DNA from: Bacteroidetes bacterium CG2_30_32_10
Lineage (GTDB): Bacteria; Bacteroidota; Bacteroidia; Bacteroidales; CG2-30-32-10
DNA length: 8,189 nt
NCBI GenBank assembly: GCA_001872995.1
Contig: MNXO01000157.1
Coordinates: 1-8,189 of the forward strand
Reading direction: 5' to 3'
Position numbers and translations under genes: made by a program. The first letter of the stretch is position 1. Every line of letters starts with the position of its first letter. This document shows positions 1 to 6,165 of the stretch, piece after piece. Below the pieces are notes generated by a model. It ran no database searches, had not been told where the DNA came from, and saw only the letters and a program-made list of their open reading frames with translations.

Positions 1-4
1 ATTA

Positions 5-18
5 TTATTTGCAAATAA
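5..18. repeat. 14-bp perfect palindrome upstream of the barrel cluster
   Basis: TTATTTGCAAATAA reads the same on both strands. It lies about 65 bp upstream of the predicted -7 element of the first gene, near the window edge. A dimeric regulator could bind such a site, but AT-rich DNA produces palindromes by chance. The gene to the left is not visible, so the site may belong to it instead. Confidence 0.3.
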
Positions 19-82
19 ATATTGTTTTAAAATTAAAAGAAACATATTTAACAATAAATTATAACCGTTTCAAAAAATATTT

Positions 83-90
83 TATCTTTG
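83..90 (+). promoter_or_regulatory. Bacteroidota-type -7 promoter element (TATCTTTG)
   Basis: TATCTTTG is an exact match to the Bacteroidota sigma-ABfr -7 consensus TAnnTTTG. It would start a transcript near 96-98 and leave a leader of about 70 nt before the ATG at 168. I do not find a clear -33 TTG at the usual distance, so strength and use are uncertain. No other element in 1-167 fits as well. Confidence 0.5.
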
Positions 91-167
91 TAATTGAATC
101 TTAGTTTTAAATATCATTAGTTGCAAAACATAATTGAACTCAAACAATTAAAATAAAAAACATTATT

Positions 168-731
168 ATGAAAAAGTTAATCCTCATTTTTAATTTGTTT
201 TTATTTGTATTTCAAGTAAACGCTCAAGATTTAGCAGCACGTAAATACATTCATCAGATTGGTTTACATGCAGGCTTTTCTACTGGTACTGGTTTATCGT
301 ATCGTTATTGGCCTAAAAAAATAGGTGTACAAGCCACCATTTTACCAATTAAGTTTAGCAAAGATAAGTCAGATTTAACAGGGGCAAACGAATTTATTGG
401 TGGAATATTTCCATTTGATGAATACCAAGAATTTATCAGTATGGGATTAACTGGATTAATTAAATTCAATGAAACAAAGAACCTTCAATTTTTTGGCTAT
501 TGGGGAAACCATTATCTTATCACACTTGAAAAAGATTATAATTATGATTTGGTTTACCATGAAAACAAAGAAGAAAAAAAATACAATACTGCATTAGGCG
601 TTGGTTTTGCAACCAAATCGCCAGTAAGTATAAATTTAATGATTGGTTATGGGGCTTATGATATTTTAGGTGATTTTAATTTGTTACCCACTGCTGAATT
701 TGGTATTTATTATTGTTTTCCTAATCATTGA
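168..731 (+). CDS. Secreted small beta-barrel-like protein, paralog 1 of 3
   Basis: A 187-aa protein of unknown function. Residues 1-19 form a signal peptide (MKK, hydrophobic core, VNA) with likely cleavage before QD, so it is exported by Sec. The mature part alternates short polar and aromatic or glycine-rich stretches, as in small outer-membrane beta-barrels. It carries the block shared by all three paralogs: HAGFSTG at 34-40, SYRYWPKKIG at 44-53, LPI at 59-61, and GNH at 113-115. The C-terminal strand GIYYCF would be a barrel-insertion signal, but three extra residues (PNH) follow the terminal Phe, unlike its two neighbours. It also has about 20 extra residues around 65-88 that paralogs 2 and 3 lack, probably a longer loop. 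It is the first gene of a probable three-gene operon; the next start lies 4 bp after its TGA. The barrel assignment is inferred from composition and the C-terminus, not from a recognised family. Confidence 0.75.
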   Translation: MKKLILIFNLFLFVFQVNAQDLAARKYIHQIGLHAGFSTGTGLSYRYWPKKIGVQATILPIKFSKDKSDLTGANEFIGGIFPFDEYQEFISMGLTGLIKFNETKNLQFFGYWGNHYLITLEKDYNYDLVYHENKEEKKYNTALGVGFATKSPVSINLMIGYGAYDILGDFNLLPTAEFGIYYCFPNH

Positions 732-735
732 TTAT

Positions 736-1191
736 ATGAAAAAAGTTTTGTTAATCACTTGCTTTGTACTTATTTATTTTGCTTTATCAGCACAAGAAAA
801 CAAAGACAAAGAAGAAGTTTATAAAAATAGAGTTGGTATTAATGCCGGTTTTACAACTGGATATGGTTTTTCTTATGGCTACTGGCATAAAAAATTAGGA
901 ATACAAATATCATTTCTTCCAATATCTACTAAAGAAAAAAAGTTTTTTAGCTTGGGAGTGAGTCCCTTTTATACATTAAATAAAAAAAAATATTTTAAAA
1001 GCTACCTATTTTTTGGAAATCACTTGGTTACTAACACCAAAATTACTGAATATAATGTAGGAATTGGACCTGGATTTGAAGTAGGCAAACGTTTGGTTTT
1101 ATCTTTACGTGGAGGCATGGGCTTTTTTGATGTAATTAAATCTTTTAATATGACACCAATTATAGAAATTGGATTATTTTTTAAATTTTAA
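736..1191 (+). CDS. Secreted small beta-barrel-like protein, paralog 2 of 3
   Basis: A 151-aa protein, the shortest and most diverged of the three. The frame is open back to 670, but the ATG at 736 is the better start: it gives a signal peptide like its neighbours (MKKVLL..., LSA then QE), aligns with paralogs 1 and 3, and begins 4 bp after the previous stop, which suggests translational coupling. Shared motifs are NAGFTTG at 36-42, SYGYWHKKLG at 46-55, LPI at 61-63 and GNH at 94-96. The protein ends IEIGLFFKF, an alternating strand with terminal Phe as in outer-membrane barrels. The central part is rich in Lys and short in the loop regions. The signal peptide contains a Cys but no lipobox, so a lipoprotein is unlikely. 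No specific function can be assigned. Confidence 0.72.
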   Translation: MKKVLLITCFVLIYFALSAQENKDKEEVYKNRVGINAGFTTGYGFSYGYWHKKLGIQISFLPISTKEKKFFSLGVSPFYTLNKKKYFKSYLFFGNHLVTNTKITEYNVGIGPGFEVGKRLVLSLRGGMGFFDVIKSFNMTPIIEIGLFFKF

Positions 1192-1202
1192 AAACGTAAA
1201 TT

Positions 1203-1712
1203 ATGAAAAAAACAATGTTAATGATTAGCTGCTTGTTGTGTATGCAAGTTTTATTTGCTCAAGAAGAGAACCCTAATAAAGTTAGGAAAAATGAATTTGG
1301 TATTAATGCAGGTTTCACCACAGGAGTTGGATTTTCTTATCGCTGTTGGCCCAAAAAATTAGGGTTTCAGTTAACTGCTCTTCCAATAAAACAAAATGAT
1401 AAAATATGGATAAGTGCTGGTATTACAGGCTTATATAAATTCTATGATGCTAAATATGTAAGAGTTTTTGGATATTTAGGAAATCATTTATTAATTTATG
1501 ATAAAGAAAATTATATATTTAATAATAATTACCCTTATTCTTCTACTCCGGTTAACAAAAGAAGAGAACTTTATAACATTGGTTTTGGTCCTGGCTTTGG
1601 CTTTGGTCAAGTGGTAAAATTTAATATTATGTTTGGTTATAGTGCTCAAGATGTATTAGAAGATTTTAATTTGTTACCTACTGGTGAAATAGGCTTATAT
1701 TATGCGTTCTAA
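1203..1712 (+). CDS. Secreted small beta-barrel-like protein, paralog 3 of 3
   Basis: A 169-aa protein with a signal peptide at residues 1-19 (MKKTML..., LFA then QE). Shared motifs are NAGFTTG at 35-41, SYRCWPKKLG at 45-54, LPI at 60-62 and GNH at 93-95; a Cys replaces the second Tyr of the YRYW motif in paralog 1. It is closest to paralog 1 by eye: both have a GLTGL/GITGL strand near the middle, a GYxGNH motif, and a near-identical DFNLLPT tail segment. It ends EIGLYYAF, a plausible barrel C-terminal signal. The insert around 102-118 is Asn/Tyr/Ser-rich and likely an exposed loop. It starts 11 bp after paralog 2, so it is the last gene of the probable operon, followed by the hairpins at 1756-1899. 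Function unknown. Confidence 0.75.
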   Translation: MKKTMLMISCLLCMQVLFAQEENPNKVRKNEFGINAGFTTGVGFSYRCWPKKLGFQLTALPIKQNDKIWISAGITGLYKFYDAKYVRVFGYLGNHLLIYDKENYIFNNNYPYSSTPVNKRRELYNIGFGPGFGFGQVVKFNIMFGYSAQDVLEDFNLLPTGEIGLYYAF

Positions 1713-1755
1713 ATAAATTATCAAACAATACCTAATACCGTTTAGCTTTCTGTAA

Positions 1756-1775
1756 TATTCTTTTTTTTAAGAATA
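1756..1775. repeat. Small AT-rich hairpin after the barrel cluster
   Basis: TATTCTT (1756-1762) and AAGAATA (1769-1775) form a 7-bp inverted repeat around a six-T loop, 44 bp after the stop of paralog 3. The stem has a single G-C pair, so it is weak. It may be part of the 3' end of the + strand transcript or chance. Confidence 0.3.
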
Positions 1776-1796
1776 AACACAAAGCAAATCGGCATT

Positions 1797-1848
1797 TACC
1801 AATCTATTTTTTCTAATTCGATTGTAGCTTTTAGAAAAAAGATTGGTA
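1797..1848. repeat. Long near-perfect inverted repeat (18 bp stem, 2-nt bulge)
   Basis: The left arm TACCAATC (1797-1804) plus TTTTTTCTAA (1807-1816) pairs fully with TTAGAAAAAA (1831-1840) plus GATTGGTA (1841-1848). Only the TA at 1805-1806 bulges out, and 14 nt form the loop. It sits between convergent genes. No T-run follows either arm, so it is not a textbook terminator. It could be a transcript-end-stabilising hairpin or the remnant of a small inverted-repeat element. Confidence 0.7.
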
Positions 1849-1864
1849 TAATCTCTTACTAAAC

Positions 1865-1899
1865 AAAAAGCCTATCTAATTATTATAGAATGGCTTTTT
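1865..1899. terminator. Probable bidirectional intrinsic terminator
   Basis: AAAAAGCC (1865-1872) and GGCTTTTT (1892-1899) form an 8-bp stem with A-tract and T-tract flanks, so the hairpin ends in U-rich RNA whichever strand is transcribed. It lies between the convergent barrel cluster (stop at 1712) and ahcY (stop at 1918), where a shared terminator is expected. The 19-nt loop is long, but an inner CTAT/ATAG pairing could shorten it. Confidence 0.6.
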
Positions 1900-1917
1900 A
1901 AGTAATTCAGATTTATC

Positions 1918-3345
1918 TTAGTATCTATAATGATCTGCTTTATAAGGACCTTCGGCAGGTATGCCAAGATAACTAGCTTGCTCTTTGGTGAGTTTTGTTA
2001 ATTTTACACCAATCTTTTCTAAATGCAAACGGGCAACCTCTTCATCCAAATATTTAGGTAAACGATATACACCCACTTTATAAGTATCTTTGTTTTTCCA
2101 TAAATCAAGCTGAGCCAATGTTTGATTGGTAAATGAGTTGCTCATTACAAATGAAGGATGACCAGTGGCACATCCGAGATTTACCAATCTGCCTTCTGCC
2201 AATAAAAATAAACAATGACCATCAGGAAATACATATTTATCAACCTGTGGTTTAATGTTTATTTTTTTGATTCCAGCAAATTTTTCTAATTTATCAACTT
2301 GTATTTCATTGTCGAAATGACCGATGTTGCAAACAATGGCTTGGTCTTTCATTTTTGCCATGTGTTCAACGGTAATAACATCGAGGTTACCAGTAGTAGT
2401 AACAAAAATGTTTCCTTCGTGTAAAGTATCTTCCACACAAGCAACTTCAAATCCTTCCATTGCAGCTTGTAATGCACAAATAGGATCAATTTCGGTAACA
2501 ATAACTCTTGCGCCATAAGATTTCATTGATTTTGCACAACCTTTACCCACATCACCATAACCTAAAACAACTACTATTTTGCCGGCAATCATCACATCGG
2601 TAGCTCTTTTGATACCATCAGCCAATGATTCGCGACAACCATATAAGTTATCGAATTTAGATTTGGTTACGGAGTCATTTACATTGATAGCAGGAACCAA
2701 CAATTCGCCTCTTTCCATCATTTGGTATAAACGATGAACACCAGTAGTAGTTTCTTCTGAAACTCCTTTCCATTCTTTAACAATGCGATGCCATTTTTGG
2801 TTATCTTCTTTTAAGATGCCTTTTAATAAATTTAGAATCACTTGTTCTTCGTGATTAGAAGCTTTTTTATCCAAAATACTTGCATCTTTTTCTGCCTGAT
2901 AGCCTTTATGAATAAATAAAGTAGCATCTCCCCCATCGTCAACAATTAATTGTGGACCTTTGCCTTCGGGAAAGGATAATGCTTGATTAGTACACCACCA
3001 ATATTCTTCTATAGTTTCGCCTTTCCAAGCAAAAACAGGAACGCCAGCTTTGGCAATAGCAGCAGCGGCATGGTCTTGTGTAGAAAAAATATTACAACTT
3101 GCCCATCTAACATTTGCACCTAAAGTTGTTAATGTTTCAATGAGAACTGCGGTTTGAATTGTCATGTGTAATGAACCAGTAATTCTAACATCTTTCAATG
3201 GTTTTGAATCACCATATTTTTTACGTAAAGACATTAAACCTGGCATTTCATATTCGGCTATTTCTATTTCTTTTCTACCAAAATCAGCCAATGAAATGTC
3301 TTTTACTTTGTATTTTAAAGTGTTTTCAACTAATGTATTTTCCAT
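1918..3345 (-). CDS. ahcY: Adenosylhomocysteinase (S-adenosylhomocysteine hydrolase)
   Basis: A 475-aa NAD-dependent cytosolic enzyme that splits S-adenosylhomocysteine into adenosine and homocysteine. It removes the product that inhibits methyltransferases and feeds methionine resynthesis. Family landmarks are all present. By comparison with the human enzyme, the substrate and catalytic residues are D137 (in DDGGD, 136-140), E198 (in SEETTTG), K228, D232, N233 and C237 (in TKSKFDNLYGC). The NAD fold has GYGDVGKG at 262-269 and E285 for the ribose. The C-terminus KADHYRY supplies K469 and Y473, which reach the NAD site of the neighbouring subunit. The roughly 40-residue insert around 152-193 is typical of the long bacterial and plant form. 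The ATG at 3345 follows an A-rich stretch and lies about 33 bp from a good -7 element. It appears to be transcribed alone, ending at the shared terminator. No SAM- or SAH-responsive leader is seen. Confidence 0.98.
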   Translation of the reverse strand: MENTLVENTLKYKVKDISLADFGRKEIEIAEYEMPGLMSLRKKYGDSKPLKDVRITGSLHMTIQTAVLIETLTTLGANVRWASCNIFSTQDHAAAAIAKAGVPVFAWKGETIEEYWWCTNQALSFPEGKGPQLIVDDGGDATLFIHKGYQAEKDASILDKKASNHEEQVILNLLKGILKEDNQKWHRIVKEWKGVSEETTTGVHRLYQMMERGELLVPAINVNDSVTKSKFDNLYGCRESLADGIKRATDVMIAGKIVVVLGYGDVGKGCAKSMKSYGARVIVTEIDPICALQAAMEGFEVACVEDTLHEGNIFVTTTGNLDVITVEHMAKMKDQAIVCNIGHFDNEIQVDKLEKFAGIKKINIKPQVDKYVFPDGHCLFLLAEGRLVNLGCATGHPSFVMSNSFTNQTLAQLDLWKNKDTYKVGVYRLPKYLDEEVARLHLEKIGVKLTKLTKEQASYLGIPAEGPYKADHYRY

Positions 3346-3377
3346 TCTACGATTTTTTTTAAATTGATTTTAAGGTG

Positions 3378-3385
3378 CAAAGATA
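3378..3385 (-). promoter_or_regulatory. ahcY -7 promoter element (TATCTTTG)
   Basis: On the - strand this reads TATCTTTG, an exact match to TAnnTTTG and identical to the element before the barrel cluster. Transcription would start near 3370 and leave a leader of roughly 25 nt before the ahcY ATG. A -33 TTG is not evident. Instead the odd palindrome TACCT-T-AGGTA (3402-3412) lies in about that position. Confidence 0.55.
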
Positions 3386-3576
3386 ATAATAAATTCTATG
3401 CTACCTTAGGTATTTTTAAAATTGAATGATTCCTTAAACCTGCATATTTGTCAATAAAACAGCAAACCGTTTTAAATTTAAGGTTTATAAAATTAGTAAT
3501 AATAACAGCAATAAAACTATAAAAGGAATAATAGAGGTGAAAATGAGCTTCTATATATGTCAATTAAAATTGCGAG

Positions 3577-3623
3577 AATAAAACAAAACAAATGAAGCAA
3601 TGTTTTTTAGCTATCGCTTCATT
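3577..3623 (-). terminator. Intrinsic terminator after rseP
   Basis: Read on the - strand, AATGAAGCGAT (3623-3613) pairs with ATTGCTTCATT (3601-3591): 11 bp with one G-U pair around an 11-nt loop. It is followed by the T-rich tail TGTTTTGTTTTATT. It begins 5 bp after the rseP stop codon and so probably ends the M23-dxr-rseP transcript, leaving ahcY to its own promoter. The remaining gap, 3386-3590, shows no gene. Confidence 0.65.
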
Positions 3624-3628
3624 AAACT

Positions 3629-4957
3629 TTATCTAAAAAGTTTCACAATATCATTGCCATTTGCATAAACCAACAAGCCAAGTAAAATAACCATCCCAAC
3701 TATTTGGGCATATTCCATAAATTTATCGCTTGGTTTACGGCGAGTAATGATTTCATAAAGAAGAAATAGAACATGTCCTCCATCTAATGCTGGTATAGGT
3801 AAAACGTTCATTATAGCAAGTATTACAGAAAGAAATGCTGTTAAACCCCAAAAAGATTGCCAATGCCACTCCGCAGGAAAAATATTGCCAATTGCAATAA
3901 AACCACCCAAAGATTCATACGCTTTGGTTTCGGGTGAGAATATTAAACGAAGTTGTTTGATATAATTCGTAATAGAATTATAAGCTTTTACTGTACCGGC
4001 TGGTATGGCTTCAAAAATAGAATACTCTTTTTTGGAAAATGTAAAGTAATTTGTAATGTTTTTACCCCCAATGCCTATTAAACCATCGTTTGGTACTTTC
4101 AAATTAATTTTAATTGTATCTTTTAACCGAAGTGCAATAATTACAACTTGTTGATTTTTATGTTTTACAATTTCTTTGCGAAATTCATCAAAATAATTTG
4201 TTTGAACATCATTGATACCAATAAGCTTGTCGCCTTCTTTTAATCCTGCAGTTTTTCCTGGCGAATCTTTTGTAAAACTTCCTACTTCAAAAGGAATGCG
4301 AACACCTATTAAATCGGCACTTTTTTTGCTGTTTTTAATTATTTTCGCAATTGTTCCATTAGGAATCGTAATATCTAATTTTTTGCCATCTCTTTCAACT
4401 TGAATAGTTTTGGGATTATCAAGAATGATAACAGCAGTTATTTTGTAAAAATCTTCTACTACTTTATTATCAAGGCTTAATATCTTGTCACCATTTCTTA
4501 AGCCCATTTCTTCGGCGGTTGCATCAACAGTAATGCCGTATTTTACGTTGGCTGTTGGCAAATATTCTTCACCCCAAACTGAAAGCATTACAATATAAAT
4601 AAGAATTGCCAACACTAGATTCATGGTAACGCCACCGAGCATCACAATAAGTCTTTGCCAAGTGGGTTTAGAACGAAATTCCCAGGGTTGCGGTGGTTGT
4701 TTCATTTGCTCTTTATCCATCGATTCGTCAATCATACCAGATATTTTACAATATCCTCCAAGGGGAAGCCAACCAATACCATATTCGGTATCTTTTCTTT
4801 TAAATTTAAATAAAGAAAACCAAGGGTCGAAAAAAAGATAAAATTTATCTACCCTAATTTTAAATAGTTTTGAAGGGATAAAATGTCCTAGCTCGTGAAT
4901 AAGAATTAAAATTGCTAAACTGGATATTAGTTGAAGGGCTTTAATAAGTATTTCCAT
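3629..4957 (-). CDS. rseP: RseP-type site-2 intramembrane zinc metalloprotease
   Basis: A 442-aa inner-membrane protease of the M50 family. In well-studied bacteria it cuts transmembrane anti-sigma factors or signal-peptide remnants after a first periplasmic cut; the substrate here is not known. The first membrane helix (about 7-29) contains HELGH at 21-25 (zinc ligands H21 and H25, catalytic E22). The third ligand is D392 in NVLPIPALDGG (384-394) near the C-terminal helices. A second helix lies at about 103-128 and starts with GGVTMN, the reentrant/helix segment seen in this family. Two PDZ-like domains follow in the periplasm, roughly 138-205 (LRNGDKILSLD) and 222-295 (LKEGDKLIGIN), as in the double-PDZ proteobacterial enzyme. 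C-terminal helices lie near 368-385 and 413-432. Length and layout match the family. It begins 43 bp after dxr, a gene order common in Bacteroidota, and is the last gene of its operon. Confidence 0.96.
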   Translation of the reverse strand: MEILIKALQLISSLAILILIHELGHFIPSKLFKIRVDKFYLFFDPWFSLFKFKRKDTEYGIGWLPLGGYCKISGMIDESMDKEQMKQPPQPWEFRSKPTWQRLIVMLGGVTMNLVLAILIYIVMLSVWGEEYLPTANVKYGITVDATAEEMGLRNGDKILSLDNKVVEDFYKITAVIILDNPKTIQVERDGKKLDITIPNGTIAKIIKNSKKSADLIGVRIPFEVGSFTKDSPGKTAGLKEGDKLIGINDVQTNYFDEFRKEIVKHKNQQVVIIALRLKDTIKINLKVPNDGLIGIGGKNITNYFTFSKKEYSIFEAIPAGTVKAYNSITNYIKQLRLIFSPETKAYESLGGFIAIGNIFPAEWHWQSFWGLTAFLSVILAIMNVLPIPALDGGHVLFLLYEIITRRKPSDKFMEYAQIVGMVILLGLLVYANGNDIVKLFR

Positions 4958-5000
4958 TAGATATCAAAAATTTTTATAATTATTTGTATTATTGTGTCAA

Positions 5001-6152
5001 TCATTTAATCAGTGATTTTGCAAAGGTACGAGTTTCTTTGTCAGTTATCACAAAATCTTCGTAAGTAGGTTGTTTTATAAAACTTATTTTTTGCATGCAC
5101 ATTTCAATTATATCGGACATTTCGAGAAAGCCAATTTTGTCTTTTAAAAATGCTGAAACCACAATTTCGTTGGCTGCATTGAGAATACAAGCCATATTTC
5201 CTCCTGCTTTCAATGCTTGATAAGCTAGAGCAAGGTTACGAAAATTTTCAATATCAGGCTTTTCAAATGTTAAGTGTGGATAATCTAAAAAATTAAAACG
5301 AGGAAAATCAGATTTTAATCTTTCAGGATAACTCAATGCGTACTGGATAGGTAGTTTCATATCAGGTAATCCCATTTGAGCTTTGATGGAACCATCAATA
5401 AATTGAACCAAAGAATGAACAATAGATTGTGGATGAACAACTACTTCAATTTTATCTACTTCAACACCAAAGAGCCATTTAGCTTCAATAACTTCCAAGC
5501 CTTTATTCATTAAAGAAGCAGAATCGATGGTTACCTTGCAGCCCATCTTCCAATTTGGATGCTTGAGTGCTTGTTCTTTTTTTACCTTGCTAAGAAATTC
5601 TCTATCCTTTCCTCTAAAGGGACCACCAGAAGCGGTTAAATAAATCTTTTCAATACTTTTGATATATTCACCAGCAAGGCATTGAAATATTGCTGAATGC
5701 TCTGAATCAACTGGATAAATGCTTACGCCTTTTTCTTGAGCGAGTTTGGTAATCAAATCGCCAGCAACAACAAGGGTTTCTTTATTTGCCAAGGCAATTT
5801 GTTTTCCTGCTTCAATGGCTTTAATGGTTGGTTTTAGACCCGCATAGCCAACCATTGCTGTTAAAACCATATCAATAGTATCCATTTCTACAATTTGAGA
5901 AAGGGATTCTTCGCCAGCATATACCTTAATTCCAAGAGAAAACAAAGCATTTTTAACTTTGTCATAATACTGTTCGTTGCCAATAACAACTGCATTTGGT
6001 TTAAGCTGAATGGCTTGCGAAATAAGCAAATCTGCATTATTTTGAGCAGTTAAAACCTCTGTTTCAAAGCGTTCGGGGTGTTGTTGAATAACTTCTATTG
6101 CTTGAGTACCAATGGAACCAGTTGACCCTAAAATGGCAATATGCTTTTTCAA
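5001..6152 (-). CDS. dxr: 1-deoxy-D-xylulose 5-phosphate reductoisomerase
   Basis: A 383-aa cytosolic enzyme of the MEP pathway. It converts 1-deoxy-D-xylulose 5-phosphate to 2-C-methyl-D-erythritol 4-phosphate with NADPH and a divalent metal, supplying isoprenoid precursors for quinones and the undecaprenyl carrier. The NADPH-binding loop GSTGSIG is at 9-15, followed by LANKETLV at 121-128. Metal ligands by family comparison are D149 and E151 (PVDSEHS) and E220 (NKGLE). Substrate contacts are S175 (TASGG), H198 (KHPNW) and N216/K217. The start is TTG: an in-frame TAA lies at 6158-6156, only one codon (CTA) before the TTG, and any later start would delete the NADPH loop. The TTG follows the M23 stop by 13 bp, so the two are almost certainly cotranscribed. 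Full length, with no missing motif. Confidence 0.97.
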   Translation of the reverse strand: MKKHIAILGSTGSIGTQAIEVIQQHPERFETEVLTAQNNADLLISQAIQLKPNAVVIGNEQYYDKVKNALFSLGIKVYAGEESLSQIVEMDTIDMVLTAMVGYAGLKPTIKAIEAGKQIALANKETLVVAGDLITKLAQEKGVSIYPVDSEHSAIFQCLAGEYIKSIEKIYLTASGGPFRGKDREFLSKVKKEQALKHPNWKMGCKVTIDSASLMNKGLEVIEAKWLFGVEVDKIEVVVHPQSIVHSLVQFIDGSIKAQMGLPDMKLPIQYALSYPERLKSDFPRFNFLDYPHLTFEKPDIENFRNLALAYQALKAGGNMACILNAANEIVVSAFLKDKIGFLEMSDIIEMCMQKISFIKQPTYEDFVITDKETRTFAKSLIK

Positions 6153-6165
6153 TAGTTAGATTTTA

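Noticed and set aside
670..735. A 22-residue hydrophobic N-terminal extension of paralog 2 (frame open from 670)
   Set aside because: It overlaps the end of paralog 1 and would put a second hydrophobic stretch before a normal signal peptide. The ATG at 736 aligns with the starts of paralogs 1 and 3.
736..1260. Lipoprotein signal in paralogs 2 and 3 (Cys in signal peptides)
   Set aside because: The Cys residues sit within the hydrophobic core without a lipobox, and normal signal-peptidase I sites (LSA-Q, LFA-Q) follow.
1713..1917. An insertion sequence or MITE at the 1797-1848 inverted repeat
   Set aside because: No target-site duplication is visible around the arms, there is no transposase, and copies elsewhere cannot be tested from this window; kept only as one hypothesis.
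2324..2518. Short + strand frames inside ahcY, rseP and the TonB gene (also 3164-3367, 4212-4403, 4623-4841, 7350-7535)
   Set aside because: They lie antisense to strongly conserved coding regions and their translations have no domain or gene-like start context.
3464..3486. AAACC...GGTTT inverted repeat in the ahcY upstream gap
   Set aside because: Only 5 bp of stem in AT-rich DNA; within chance expectation.
3543..3581. 12-codon + strand frame with a purine-rich AGAGGTG before its ATG
   Set aside because: Too short to support as a gene; no partner, no conserved feature and no recognisable promoter.
3346..3628. A SAM- or SAH-type riboswitch upstream of ahcY
   Set aside because: The predicted leader is only about 25 nt and I see no paired architecture of a known riboswitch further upstream.
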